From Planctomycetales bacterium (GTDB taxonomy: Bacteria > Planctomycetota > Planctomycetia > Planctomycetales > Planctomycetaceae), in the NCBI GenBank assembly GCA_028285345.1, contig JANQPT010000012.1, positions 248,001 through 312,000 on the forward strand: 64,000 bases of DNA, in the 5' to 3' direction. The notes beneath the pieces are model-generated. The model did no database searches, was not told the DNA's origin, and saw only the letters and a program-made list of their open reading frames with translations. Shown here one piece after another: positions 8,879 to 18,053 of this stretch. Positions within the stretch are counted from its first letter, which is position 1; every line of letters starts with the position of its first letter. The translations under genes were made by a program, and so were the position numbers.

Positions 8879-9865
8879 ATGCCCGATTCTGCTCCCAAGA
8901 AACGCCTCCCCAGCACGGGCACACTTTTGGTCGTTGGCGTGGTTGCAATCGTTTGTGGCGGCGGGATGACGGCTTGGTTGCCGTATCATCGACAGCAGCA
9001 AGCGATCAAGGAAATTAAGCAGCTGGGTGGGAAGTTTGAAACAGAAATCGTTCACCCCGGCTGGATTCCTAACGCTGTGGACGAGGCGAACTTGAGCGCT
9101 TTTGCCAGAATCAAGGCAGTTGATCTATCCGGCACACAAGTTAGTCAAGCGGTGCTCGAACACCTGTCAGGAATGACCCACCTCGAGGAACTCAAACTCT
9201 ACAACACAAATGTCAGTGATGATGACCTTGAGCATCTCAGTCCGCTGATCGGCCTTAAGGCACTTTGGCTCTTCGAAACTGCCGTCAGCGATGCGGGGCT
9301 TGACCATCTCCGTGGACTGGTCAACCTAAAGGAACTCCGTCTCGGAGACACCCTAGTTACCGATGCAGGGATGAAGTCCCTTGATAGCCTGGCCGATCTC
9401 GAGGTGCTCACTCTCGAAGGAACGAACATCCGCGACGACGGCCTTAAACATCTTGGCAAATTGCCCAATCTTCAAGGGCTCAGTCTTCGAGGAGCTGCTC
9501 TCACAGATTCCGGGCTGGAACCGATTAGTGAGCTGACAAATCTTACCGTACTTGACCTCCGCGAGACTCAGGTGACCGATGCAGGCTTAAGACATCTTCG
9601 CACACTCGTCAATCTTGAGTGGCTCGTTCTCTGCGATACGCAAATCTCCGGCGACGGCTTTAAGCATCTCCACGGACTGGCCAACTTGAATGACATTCGC
9701 CTCGATGGCACACAGTTGAATGATGAGGGATTGGTGCGTCTTCAACGACTGCCAAATCTGGATTCCGTCACACTGAGAAATACGAACGTCACGCCGGCAG
9801 GCGTAGCATCATTCGAGCAAGCTCGTCCCGATTTCTACGTTGGTGGGACATCAACCTCTCCCTGA
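8879..9865 (+). CDS. Membrane-anchored leucine-rich-repeat protein 3
   Basis: The 328-residue product starts at the ATG at 8879 with AGAAAGGAG about 8 nt upstream. The N-terminus repeats the family pattern: basic KKRLPSTG, then a hydrophobic segment with a Gly-rich patch (VCGGGM). About ten LRR units follow, many with the GLxHLxxLxxLxxLxLxxTxVxDA form, and the last ends with the ARPDFYVGG line. In addition the segment between anchor and first repeat (QQQAIKEIKQLGGKFETEI) aligns with QAVAEIQSLGGSI of protein 2. It is the most divergent of the three copies. The function is unknown. Confidence 0.85.
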   Translation: MPDSAPKKRLPSTGTLLVVGVVAIVCGGGMTAWLPYHRQQQAIKEIKQLGGKFETEIVHPGWIPNAVDEANLSAFARIKAVDLSGTQVSQAVLEHLSGMTHLEELKLYNTNVSDDDLEHLSPLIGLKALWLFETAVSDAGLDHLRGLVNLKELRLGDTLVTDAGMKSLDSLADLEVLTLEGTNIRDDGLKHLGKLPNLQGLSLRGAALTDSGLEPISELTNLTVLDLRETQVTDAGLRHLRTLVNLEWLVLCDTQISGDGFKHLHGLANLNDIRLDGTQLNDEGLVRLQRLPNLDSVTLRNTNVTPAGVASFEQARPDFYVGGTSTSP

Positions 9866-10502
9866 CCGATTCAAAACTACAAAGCCGTTCGCGCCGCATT
9901 GAATTGCAGAAAAAGACAAACGCAGATGACACAGGTTTTCCCAGCACAGCCTCGACGCAACCACGACCAACAACGGTCAGGCCACGAATCTGCGATAATC
10001 CGCGTAATCTGCGTTTCACAACACACGACGCGCGCAACCAACTTCCCAGATGGTAGAGGGACGCGCAACTCGCAAAAACCATCGAGCGCAGCGGCCGCGG
10101 ACGCCGCTCATGGTAGGTCGTGCTCCCTCAAAAGGCGCACCGGCCGAATCGCTCGGCCGGGGGAGCTCCCATTGCGTCCTTTTCTCAAAATCGGACGCCG
10201 TCACCAAGCAAAAACACAAACGTGCGACGTTAACACCACCAACTCAAACAATTGATCGATCATCACGACCAACAACCAAGCCGACGGCTTGCCGTCGCGC
10301 TCGGCGCGCCTACTCTGCGTCGTGTAGCTGTGATGAACGAGAAAAAACATCTCGCGCAGAGACGCCAAGTCGCAGAGAGATTAAAAATGGACGATGCCCT
10401 CTCATCAACGCGCATCGCAAATTTCCGAGCAGACTTTGGTACTTGACTCTGCGACTCCGCGTCTCTGCGCGCACCCATCACATCCTGGCCGCCACTCCCC
10501 GC
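9866..10502. repeat. Gene-free stretch rich in hairpin elements
   Basis: The 637 nt between LRR gene 3 and the sialidase gene contain no frame that looks coding. Three kinds of hairpin can be seen. A partial CGCRGATTA element has its left arm at 9918-9935 and right arm at 9986-10016. A perfect 8-bp stem CCGGCCGA/TCGGCCGG with a 5-nt loop lies at 10140-10160. An inverted pair built of CGCAGAGA-type words lies at 10351-10379 and 10447-10472. A GACGGC-TT-GCCGTC hairpin at 10283-10296 resembles one at about 45140. No transposase is present. Confidence 0.7.
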
Positions 10503-11678
10503 TCACCCGTAAAACTGATCGACGTCGTAAATCCGCAGCGTCACCTCCGAATCCCGTTTCCACTTCGTCGACCGCGAATAATAGGCGACCAGCGCTTCAT
10601 CGCCGACGAACGTCACCGACGGATAAGCCGCATCGCAGTCCAGGCGGTTGTCGATGTCCTGCAGATGCTCCCAGGTGCGGCATTCATCTTTCGATATCGC
10701 CGCCGTGAGCGGAATCCGCGGCCAATTGCTCTTCGAGGCGACGTTATTCCACAGCACCAAAACGTCGCCGGTCGTCGGAATCCGCTTCAGCAGCGCGGGC
10801 GATTCCGGCGAGGTCAGCACCGTCGGCGCAGGTTTGCTCCAATGGTCGCCGTCGTCGTCTGAGATGCTGTAGTATTGCCGCCGATTCGTATTCCGCAGCA
10901 GACAATACAGCCGGCCGTCGTTAAGCTCGACAATCGTCGGTTCATGGCAGCCGCGCCCGGGCGCTGTCATGCTGTCGCTGCTACGCTTCCAGGTCTTAAA
11001 CCCGTCATCGGAATAAAACACAAACGAGTGCAAATCCCCGCCGCGATAACGCGTGCCGCCGATATATCTTTTCGCATACGGCCCGTGTGCAGGAATCAAC
11101 ACTCGCCCGCTGCTGAGGCGAATCGCCCGATCGGCATTGTTGCAATACCAGCCCGGCTCAGAAACTTGCACCTGCTCGCCCCACGTCTTGCCGTTGTCCA
11201 GCGACCGCCGCAGATAAACGTTCCGCTGCTCCTCCGAATCCCAGCCCACATACGAGAACAGAATCTCCCGCTCCGAAAGCCGAATTAGGTTCGGATGTTT
11301 GACGTTCTGCCGCCAATCGTTTTTCTGCAGCACAAATCCATCGCCCCACGTGCGGCCGCGATCGCTGGAGATCTTCGCCGATATCCGGCAGGAGACCGCA
11401 TCCGATATCCCCGCCCCGCCCTTTTTCGCGGCCTGTGGTTTCCCCTTGATGTAATACTCGCACCACACCAGCATCAGCCGCTGCTCATCCAGCGGAAAAA
11501 TCAGTTGATGGTCGTGACGCGGAAACTTCGGCGTCCAAGGACAAACGATTTCATCGTGCAGCGGTTTAAGCAGCGGCCGGTTGTCTCCGAGTGACTCTCC
11601 CGCAACCAACGGTCCGCCGAACGCCAGCGCGGCCGAGGACGCCAAAAACCCGCGCCGCGAAAAGTGATCGTCGTGCAT
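10503..11678 (-). CDS. Tat-exported sialidase-like (BNR repeat) protein
   Basis: The product is 391 residues, starting at the ATG at 11678 with AGGA about 8 nt upstream. It opens with a Tat signal: SRRGFLASSAALAFGG at residues 7-22. Asp-box repeats of the S-x-D-x-G-x-x-W type appear several times (SSDRGRTW, SLDNGKTW, SDDGFKTW, SDDDGDHW, SKDECRTW), as in the six-bladed propeller of sialidases and related exo-glycosidases. The neighbourhood gives no sugar pathway, and the sialidase catalytic triad (Arg triad, Tyr, Glu, Asp) cannot be confirmed by eye, so it may be a non-sialidase propeller. It is probably secreted and folds before export. It lies downstream of the DUF1552 gene on the same strand. 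Confidence 0.75.
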   Translation of the reverse strand: MHDDHFSRRGFLASSAALAFGGPLVAGESLGDNRPLLKPLHDEIVCPWTPKFPRHDHQLIFPLDEQRLMLVWCEYYIKGKPQAAKKGGAGISDAVSCRISAKISSDRGRTWGDGFVLQKNDWRQNVKHPNLIRLSEREILFSYVGWDSEEQRNVYLRRSLDNGKTWGEQVQVSEPGWYCNNADRAIRLSSGRVLIPAHGPYAKRYIGGTRYRGGDLHSFVFYSDDGFKTWKRSSDSMTAPGRGCHEPTIVELNDGRLYCLLRNTNRRQYYSISDDDGDHWSKPAPTVLTSPESPALLKRIPTTGDVLVLWNNVASKSNWPRIPLTAAISKDECRTWEHLQDIDNRLDCDAAYPSVTFVGDEALVAYYSRSTKWKRDSEVTLRIYDVDQFYG

Positions 11679-11693
11679 GAGATATCCTGGCCT

Positions 11694-11767
11694 TGTAGGT
11701 CATGCTGTGCATGACGACTTGAGCAAGTGAATCATCAATCCTGTACGTCATGCACGGCATGACCCAC
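11694..11767. repeat. Paired GTCATGC-NNN-GCATGAC palindromes
   Basis: Two 17-nt palindromes with the same arms and different 3-nt centres lie at 11699-11715 and 11747-11763. Together with flanking bases (GTAGGTCATG on one side, CATGACCCAC on the other) they are themselves an imperfect inverted pair, so either two small hairpins or one larger one can form. They lie just upstream of the sialidase start on the minus strand and are probably a dispersed extragenic repeat. Confidence 0.6.
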
Positions 11768-11773
11768 CTAAAA

Positions 11774-11853
11774 CCAGTTTCAAAACCCGGTTGCGCCTGT
11801 TTGAGAACCTGAAATACAAGAGTCCGCGGGATGCGTCAGAGGGTTTTGAAACT
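11774..11853. repeat. 80-nt TTTCAAAACCC inverted-repeat element, copy 1
   Basis: The element has a 22-nt left arm at 11774-11795 and a 22-nt right arm at 11832-11853 which share an inverted core TTTCAAAACCC. A second copy at 47667-47745 in the other orientation matches both arms exactly where compared, while the 36-nt centres differ but are clearly related (both begin CTGTTTGAGA in the same sense). It sits 8 nt after the DUF1552 stop codon, so it may act on the end of that transcript. Confidence 0.75.
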
Positions 11854-11860
11854 ATTGTAA

Positions 11861-13165
11861 CTAGATCTCCGCGAGCCGCTCTGTCGCGTCGCCGAACCGG
11901 TCGAGTTTGATGCCCATCTTGTTCATCATGCTCAAGTACAGCCGGCACATCTGACGATCGGAGTTTTCCAAATAATTCACGTTCTGCCCGCCCTTGATTT
12001 GGCCGCCAGCGCCCCCCAGCATCACCACCGGCAATTGCGTCGCGTCGTGGTGGCCGGTGAGCATGCTGGAACAGAGCATGATCATCGAGTTGTCCAGCGC
12101 TGTCCGCTCCCCTTCTTGAATGCCGTCCAGCCGCCGGGCGATGTAGGCCATCTGCTCCAGGAAGAATTGATTGACCTTGAGCCAGTCGTCGGTGTCGTTG
12201 TGCGAGAGCAAGTGGTGGATCATGTAGTCCACACCGAGATGCGGAAATCGCAGCGTACCGTGGTCGTTGTTGAGCTTCAGCGTACAGACGCGGGTCGTAT
12301 CCGTCTGGAAGGCCAGCACCAGAATGTCGCTCATCAACCGCATATGCTCCACGATGTCCTGAGGATAACCATCCTTCGGCCGCGGCTTGTCCGGCTTCGT
12401 CAGCGTGGGCCGCCAGCCCTGTAGCTCGCCCCGCTTTCCGGCCCGCTCCAACCGCGTTTCGACTTCGCGAACCGAGTTCAGATACTCGTCCAGCTTCTGC
12501 TGATCGGTGCGGCTGATCTTGCGGCGAAATCCTTGAGCATCCTGGAGCACGGCGTCAAGCACGCTCCGGTCCCCCTGCTGGGCGCTATCCTTGAACAGTT
12601 GGTCAAAGGCCAACGCGGGGTAGACTTCCAACGGCGTCGGCGTCGTCGGGCTGCTCCAGGAAATGTGCGAGCTATAGAGCATCGAGTAGTTCTTGTGCAC
12701 CGACGGATTCGCTTTTTCGCAGCCCAGCACCAGACTCGGCAGCTTGGTGCGATGGCCGATCTTCTGCGCAACTACTTGGTCGACGCTGGTCCCCGACTGG
12801 ATCGTTCCGCCGGCGGCGAGCGGCGCCCCGGAGAGCAGATTGCCCGTTTGCGAGCTGTGAATGTTGCCCTTAAGTGCCTCAGCGTTATACAGGCCGCGGA
12901 TAAACGTCAGCTTCTCGCGAAAGTCGTTGAGCGGATGCAGCACCTTGCCCAACTCCATCGACGCGCCTTCCCCCTTGGCCCACCACTCGTGGCGATGAAA
13001 CCCACAACCGGCAAACAAAATCGCCATCCGCACTGGCGCTTGATCATTCGCTCCCGACGATTTCGATTCCTTGCCGTAAGCGGAAAGCGACTCCATCCAA
13101 GGCAGCGCCATGCTCACGCCCAGGCCACGCAGCATCGTCCGGCGAGTAATCTGTCGTCCAGCCAT
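11861..13165 (-). CDS. DUF1552 Tat-exported protein
   Basis: The start chosen is the ATG at 13165, because GGAGGAG lies about 5 nt upstream; a longer frame to 13216 lacks such support. The 434-residue product begins with a Tat-like line (TRRTMLRGLGVSMALPWMESL). It has the family's features: an AGCGFHRHEWWAKG segment near the front, SGTSVDQVVAQKIG, an SVREVETRLERAGKRGELQGW helix, and a final MCSSMLTGHHDATQLP line. DUF1552 proteins in planctomycetes are paired with DUF1587/1592/1588/1585 cytochrome proteins, and the paired gene lies directly upstream (stop at 13340). The biochemical role is not known for this family; it is exported and probably forms a complex with the partner. Confidence 0.88.
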   Translation of the reverse strand: MAGRQITRRTMLRGLGVSMALPWMESLSAYGKESKSSGANDQAPVRMAILFAGCGFHRHEWWAKGEGASMELGKVLHPLNDFREKLTFIRGLYNAEALKGNIHSSQTGNLLSGAPLAAGGTIQSGTSVDQVVAQKIGHRTKLPSLVLGCEKANPSVHKNYSMLYSSHISWSSPTTPTPLEVYPALAFDQLFKDSAQQGDRSVLDAVLQDAQGFRRKISRTDQQKLDEYLNSVREVETRLERAGKRGELQGWRPTLTKPDKPRPKDGYPQDIVEHMRLMSDILVLAFQTDTTRVCTLKLNNDHGTLRFPHLGVDYMIHHLLSHNDTDDWLKVNQFFLEQMAYIARRLDGIQEGERTALDNSMIMLCSSMLTGHHDATQLPVVMLGGAGGQIKGGQNVNYLENSDRQMCRLYLSMMNKMGIKLDRFGDATERLAEI

Positions 13166-13193
13166 AGCGTCTCCTCCACGTGATACGTTTTTT

Positions 13194-13324
13194 GCCACAG
13201 AGAGCACAGAGGTCACAGAGATCTCGCCGTCATGCTTTAGGGTTGGTTACACAGCGTTTCCCTAAAGCCTACAGTCTCAAGCCTAAAGCCTTTTTTCTCC
13301 GTGTCCTCTGTGCCCTCTGTGGCT
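13194..13324. repeat. CCACAGAG-type inverted element, copy 1
   Basis: The left arm at 13194-13220 is three CACAGAG-type words in a row. The right arm at 13297-13324 is their reverse complement (CTCTGTG words). Between them, a 60-nt block at 13240-13299 is co-linear with a block at 40431-40490 in the second copy (shared GCGTTTCCCTAA and CCTAAAGCCT). The element fills the spacer between the cytochrome gene stop (13340) and the DUF1552 start (13165). Confidence 0.75.
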
Positions 13325-13339
13325 GAAATCTTTTTGATA

Positions 13340-16300
13340 TTATTGCAGTTCGTCCGGCTGTTGTTCGCCGCGAATCTCGCGAAATTGCCGGCTGGCAACG
13401 ATCGTCTCCACGGCAACGCTAAACCGATAATCTGCCGCCGCCAGTTTACGCTGCATCTCATCAAGCAACAATTCGTCAGACAATTGTACTTCGCGGCCCA
13501 GTGCGAATCCTAGTAACTTGCGGCAAAACTGACGCAGCACGTCGTTGCGCCGCGGTCCGGCAAGATATTCCCGCAAACCATCCAGTCCCTCAATCTTCTT
13601 CCCGTCCATTAAGGTGGTTTTGGTATCGACCGGGGCGGGCCGCAGCCGGCCGATCGCGTCATATTGTTCCAAGGCAAACCCCAGCGGATCGATCCGCGCG
13701 TGGCATTTGGCGCATTCGGGAACAGAACTGTGCCGCTCAATCAATTGCCGCGCGGTCAAACCGGTCGGAACCGCGTCGGGCAACTGCGGCACGTTCGCCG
13801 GCGGCCGCGGCAAACGTTCTCCAAGCAGCGTCTCTGAGACCCAATTGCCCCGCAGAATGGGGCTGGTCCGCGACGCGCCCGATTGGCTCGCTAAGAAGGA
13901 CGCCATCCCCAGAATCCCGCCCCGTCCCCGCGCCCGCATACCGTCAACGCGGCGCCATTCCGATCCGCCGACTCCCTTGATTCCGTAATGCCGCGCGAGC
14001 GCCTCGTTCAGAAACGTGTGATCGCCATCCAGCAACTCCAAAATCGAGCCATCGTTGCGGAACATCTCTTCAAAGAAGCGGACCGTCTCTTCATACATGG
14101 CACCGCGCAGCACGGAGAATTTCGGGTAGAGCTTCTCGTTTTTATCGTCGTTCTGGTCGAAGTTCCGCAGATGCAGCCATTGGCAGGCAAACTGCACCGC
14201 CAGCCGCCGCGTGCGGGGCGCTCTGAGCATCCGCCGCGTCTGCGTCAGCAAGACGTCCTCCCGCAACAGTTCTCCCGTTTCAGCAACCCTCCTCAACTCC
14301 GCATCCGGCAGCGACGACCACAGAAAATAGCTCAACCGATTGGCCAATTCCGGACCAGTCACCGGCGCCGCCTCTGAACCCTCCGCCGGTTCTTCAACGC
14401 GATACAAAAACGCGGGCGACGCCAAAACACGAGCGATCAACAGCCGAATCGCCTCTTCGTGGGCAATTCCGGAATCGCGGAACTGGCTGTACAAACTCCG
14501 CAAAGATTCACGCTCATCACTTTGAATGGGACGACGCCAAGCGCGGTCAGCGAAGTCATTCACCGCATTGAGGTGCGCCGGCTCGGTTTGCAGGAGACGC
14601 TTGCGAAATTCGGCGGCCCGCGCGTTGATCGGCTTCCGCATCGGCGCAAACGCTTTAACCAGATCCGGCCGGTCCTGCGTAGCGAACTCAGAGATTTGCT
14701 CAAACGAGACCGCCAACTGCAGCGGCTCGCGGGCGACATAGAACAATTCGTCCCACAACCGCTCCAATTCCGCCGTCTGCCGTTCGTTCAGCATCAACCG
14801 CCGCAACTGATCATCTTCTCGGTAAAACACCCTCAGCGTGACAACTTCATCAACCGGAACAATGCGGGCATAACACAGCGCCGCGGGAAACAGATTCCGA
14901 AACTCGGCGGTCGCTTGCTTAATACGCGCCTCCGCCTGAGTCCCAGGCGCAACCAAGATCGGCAGCGAAGGTCGCATCACCAGCGACTTCGGCTTCGTCG
15001 CCTGCACCCGCAATTGCACGCTCCCCTCACGGCCCGTCTCGTCATGCAATTTTCCGCTGACGACGAACTCCGCTCCGCCAACCAGCGCGGCGGGCAGACG
15101 GACTTCAATAATCTGCGGCGCCCGTACACAGAGGCTCGCCGCATCAATCGCGGTCCCGTCGGGATGCTTGCCGAACAATTCCGGATCAACACCGTCGCTG
15201 AGACTCGAATCTCGCCGGCTCGAACCGGACTCCATGTCCCGCGAAACGGCCACCCACCGCAACGGCCCGCGCCAGTCGAGAACTTGCTCGCGCAATCGCC
15301 GATCATTTTCGCTGAGCGAATCTGGTGTTTGCGACGTCAGAACATCTCGCACAATTGCGGCCAGTCGTTTGATCGCTTCGGGCGAATCGTCGCCGATCAC
15401 CGCGGTCCGCCACATCGCCAAAGCGGAACCCGGATCAAGCCCCGGCTGCGACGACGTCTGATTCTCCTGCGAACAAAAATGCCACGTCCCGGCGTTTCCA
15501 TACCGATCAGGCAACGGGTTGCCCTCCAGGATGCGATCGACGACATCGGCGGCAAGATCCCATTTGCGCATCTCGCCGCCCGTCTCGGTGAGCGTCAATG
15601 CAATGTGCGTCGTATCACAACCATGGTTCTGATCGCGGGCATTGACAATGAGTGAAACAACGTCACCGCTGGAGACATTGATCGCTTCCTCAATCCGAAT
15701 TTCCTGCCGCTTGCCGCTGTCGATCACCCCTTGCGCCAACACGTTCTGACCGGCCTTCGATACCAGTTCAACCCGCCATGCGGCGCCGTTGCCGCATTTG
15801 TTGTCCGCGTCGGCAACCAACCCTGCGATTTGCATCTTCGCTGCCAGCGGACTCTTCCAGGCAACGACCGATTCACGGCTCGGCGAAGGATGGACGGTAA
15901 CTCCCCGCGCCGGCACGGTGAGCGTGAGAAAACTGACGTCTTCGCTGGACCGATTGGTGAGCAAACTCGGCGTTTCGTGAGCGCCCCAACCGTTGATGGC
16001 GTCGTATTGCTGCACGCGAGTCAATTTCGTGGTGTAGTGTCCCTGGATCTCGCGTCTGGACCGCGGCCCCAAACGGGCGAATTCACCCCACCGCGCCAAC
16101 AGCCCGGCATTCAGCCCCCGCTGTTGGGCGGCTTTCTCAACTGACAATTTCGACGAGTGCAGTTGAGCGAGCGCATCCAAATAGTCCGCAGTCCGTGGCA
16201 TCTCAGCGGCAATCAGCTCGCGCGTGCGCTGCGCCAGTGACCGCACGTCGCGCAGCAAGATCGGCGGGTGCGCGACACCGCGCGCATCCGGCTTGAATTC

Positions 16301-17524
16301 AATTCGCGGACGTTCCCAGACGACAAAATCGTCCGCGTTTCCGTCGCCCAAATCGTCGGCGATCAAGTACAGCACACGCTCATCAGCAGATTCCAACGGC
16401 AAAGCATGCCGGAAGTCCTGTCGCGATCTCACGGTCTCGACCGCTTCCATCCAAGACTTCGGTCCCCCTTCTCGTCCGATGTGGCCGATCGAGTTGAACT
16501 TCCACAGCGCCTTCTGCGCCGCGTCAATCTCCGCCGCCAACCGTGCCGCATCGCCCGGCTTCGCATGTTGCCATGAGCGGCGCAAAGCCTGTATGAGCAA
16601 CGATGGTTCTTCCTCTCCGGCCAAGTTCTCCCAGAGCAGTTCCAGGTATCGCCGATTGAGCGATCGCTCGCGAGCAATATCGGCGATCGATTTCCGCCCC
16701 TTGCGCAGCGCGTCCCGTTCCTCAAGCGTCGCCGCCAGATACTCTTGAACCGGAAGCAGACCGCCTTGGTTGGTGTTGAACTTAATACCGTGCAAATCGA
16801 CCGCGGTCCCGCCGCCATCGGCGGTGAATCGACGGTAAAACGTCTGGATATCGGCCAAGAGTTCGTCCGTCTGATCGCGGCGGCTGGTGTGCGGGGAAAA
16901 TCGAAGTCCATCCGGCACCAACATCGCATGGGCGGCGACTTCTTTTGCGGCTCCCAGATACTTGGAAACCAGCGCGGGCGACATCGCCTGCGCGGCGCCG
17001 GCGTTGGTAAATCCCTCGCCCGCCGCGCCATCCACGGGAAACTCCCGGGTGGGATTCAGCGAAGTGACGCCCGTGAGATCCCGCACCGTGTAATTGTATT
17101 CATCGTTGTTCAACCGCCGCAGGATAACCGGACCGGGATCACCCGCATGCGCTTTCGCCTCCTGCACCAGGAAGCCGCGCACCCACTCTTTCAACTGCTT
17201 TTGCTCGGCAGACGTCGCTTGTGCCGCGTCCGGCGGCGGCATCTGCCCGCTGTTGAGCATCTCGCGAATCTTCAGCCAAGTCTTCAACTGCCGCCGCGCG
17301 TCGGCGACGGTCTTGAATTCCGCAAGATCAATCTCCGCTTCCGTGTTGTCCCCGAAATGACACTCGAAGCAATACTTCCGCAGCAGCGGCTGAGCAACCG
17401 CCTGATAAGACTTGGCGATCGCGCCGGGCGAAGCATCCTCGGCGGCAATCGCCTCACCACCAAACGGCACCCACTGCACACAAAGTGCGGCAATGAGTCC
17501 AACGATCGGCCGCTGTATCCGCAT
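13340..17524 (-). CDS. Large exported cytochrome protein (DUF1587/DUF1592/DUF1588/DUF1585)
   Basis: The product is 1394 residues with a signal-like N-terminus (residues 1-28). A first CxxCH motif, CFECH, lies near residue 52, followed by the QMPPPDAAQ and RRLNNDEYNYTVRDLTG lines of DUF1587. Then comes a long middle region, an Arg-rich DUF1592 segment with SYFLWSSLPDAELRRVA, DUF1588 with a RSSPILRGNWVSETLLGE line, and a second CxxCH, CAKCHARIDPLGFALE, near the end, followed by DUF1585. The domain order is typical of the planctomycete partner of DUF1552. Two c-type haem sites suggest electron transfer outside the cytoplasm. The substrate is unknown. The middle region of roughly 550 residues is not identified and may carry a beta-sandwich. 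Confidence 0.9.
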   Translation of the reverse strand: MRIQRPIVGLIAALCVQWVPFGGEAIAAEDASPGAIAKSYQAVAQPLLRKYCFECHFGDNTEAEIDLAEFKTVADARRQLKTWLKIREMLNSGQMPPPDAAQATSAEQKQLKEWVRGFLVQEAKAHAGDPGPVILRRLNNDEYNYTVRDLTGVTSLNPTREFPVDGAAGEGFTNAGAAQAMSPALVSKYLGAAKEVAAHAMLVPDGLRFSPHTSRRDQTDELLADIQTFYRRFTADGGGTAVDLHGIKFNTNQGGLLPVQEYLAATLEERDALRKGRKSIADIARERSLNRRYLELLWENLAGEEEPSLLIQALRRSWQHAKPGDAARLAAEIDAAQKALWKFNSIGHIGREGGPKSWMEAVETVRSRQDFRHALPLESADERVLYLIADDLGDGNADDFVVWERPRIEFKPDARGVAHPPILLRDVRSLAQRTRELIAAEMPRTADYLDALAQLHSSKLSVEKAAQQRGLNAGLLARWGEFARLGPRSRREIQGHYTTKLTRVQQYDAINGWGAHETPSLLTNRSSEDVSFLTLTVPARGVTVHPSPSRESVVAWKSPLAAKMQIAGLVADADNKCGNGAAWRVELVSKAGQNVLAQGVIDSGKRQEIRIEEAINVSSGDVVSLIVNARDQNHGCDTTHIALTLTETGGEMRKWDLAADVVDRILEGNPLPDRYGNAGTWHFCSQENQTSSQPGLDPGSALAMWRTAVIGDDSPEAIKRLAAIVRDVLTSQTPDSLSENDRRLREQVLDWRGPLRWVAVSRDMESGSSRRDSSLSDGVDPELFGKHPDGTAIDAASLCVRAPQIIEVRLPAALVGGAEFVVSGKLHDETGREGSVQLRVQATKPKSLVMRPSLPILVAPGTQAEARIKQATAEFRNLFPAALCYARIVPVDEVVTLRVFYREDDQLRRLMLNERQTAELERLWDELFYVAREPLQLAVSFEQISEFATQDRPDLVKAFAPMRKPINARAAEFRKRLLQTEPAHLNAVNDFADRAWRRPIQSDERESLRSLYSQFRDSGIAHEEAIRLLIARVLASPAFLYRVEEPAEGSEAAPVTGPELANRLSYFLWSSLPDAELRRVAETGELLREDVLLTQTRRMLRAPRTRRLAVQFACQWLHLRNFDQNDDKNEKLYPKFSVLRGAMYEETVRFFEEMFRNDGSILELLDGDHTFLNEALARHYGIKGVGGSEWRRVDGMRARGRGGILGMASFLASQSGASRTSPILRGNWVSETLLGERLPRPPANVPQLPDAVPTGLTARQLIERHSSVPECAKCHARIDPLGFALEQYDAIGRLRPAPVDTKTTLMDGKKIEGLDGLREYLAGPRRNDVLRQFCRKLLGFALGREVQLSDELLLDEMQRKLAAADYRFSVAVETIVASRQFREIRGEQQPDELQ

Positions 17525-17660
17525 CGTATTGTTCCTCTACACACTCCGAACAAATTCGCTCAGCACTCATCGCGACGAAGCCATCTTCTAATTGTAGCAG
17601 CAAACCCGTCCGCGTATAATCGAACGAAAACGAAACTCCGACGCAGCGAATTCCGCCATC

Positions 17661-17972
17661 ATGAGTGACGATGCAATCTTTATGTTGAATGTGCTCTGGT
17701 TCAAACCGGACGGCGGCGCTGCGCGCTACGGCGAATACATGAAAGCCGTCTGGCCCGTTGCTGCAAGATATGGCGGTCGCAAGCAGGAGTCATACGTTCC
17801 CGAAGCCGCCGTCATCGGCGAGTTGGACGCCGATTTGATCTTTATGGTCCAGTGGCCGGATCGGCAGAGCTTTGAGCAGTTCCTGCAGGACCCCGATTTC
17901 CAGGCGGTGCGGCACTTGCGCGAAGACGCGATCACCAACTCCCTCCTCATCCGCTGCCGGCGGTCAGTATAA
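17661..17972 (+). CDS. DUF1330-like small protein (ferredoxin-like fold)
   Basis: The 103-residue product reads as one small alpha/beta domain: FMLNVLWFKPDGGAARYGEYM, then VAARYGGRKQE, a strand ADLIFMVQWPD, and a helix SFEQFLQDPDFQAVRHLRED. This order resembles DUF1330 proteins of the dimeric alpha/beta-barrel group. Codon use looks normal. No catalytic residue can be assigned. It faces away from the large cytochrome gene and stands alone, so no pathway is suggested. Confidence 0.55.
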   Translation: MSDDAIFMLNVLWFKPDGGAARYGEYMKAVWPVAARYGGRKQESYVPEAAVIGELDADLIFMVQWPDRQSFEQFLQDPDFQAVRHLREDAITNSLLIRCRRSV

Positions 17973-18053
17973 TCACCCGACTCTCAGTGACGTGCGGCGC
18001 GATGCAGACCCACCACCAGTGATCCCAGGCAGTCCGCCGGCTCCAACATCCGA

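Noticed and set aside
10050-10862. 270-codon open frame on the plus strand over the hairpin-rich spacer
   Set aside because: It is Arg/Thr/Pro-rich, crosses several hairpins and runs into the antisense of the sialidase-like gene.
14459-15655. 398-codon open frame on the plus strand
   Set aside because: It lies within the DUF1587-1585 cytochrome gene on the other strand, is very Arg/Gln-rich and has no recognisable domain.
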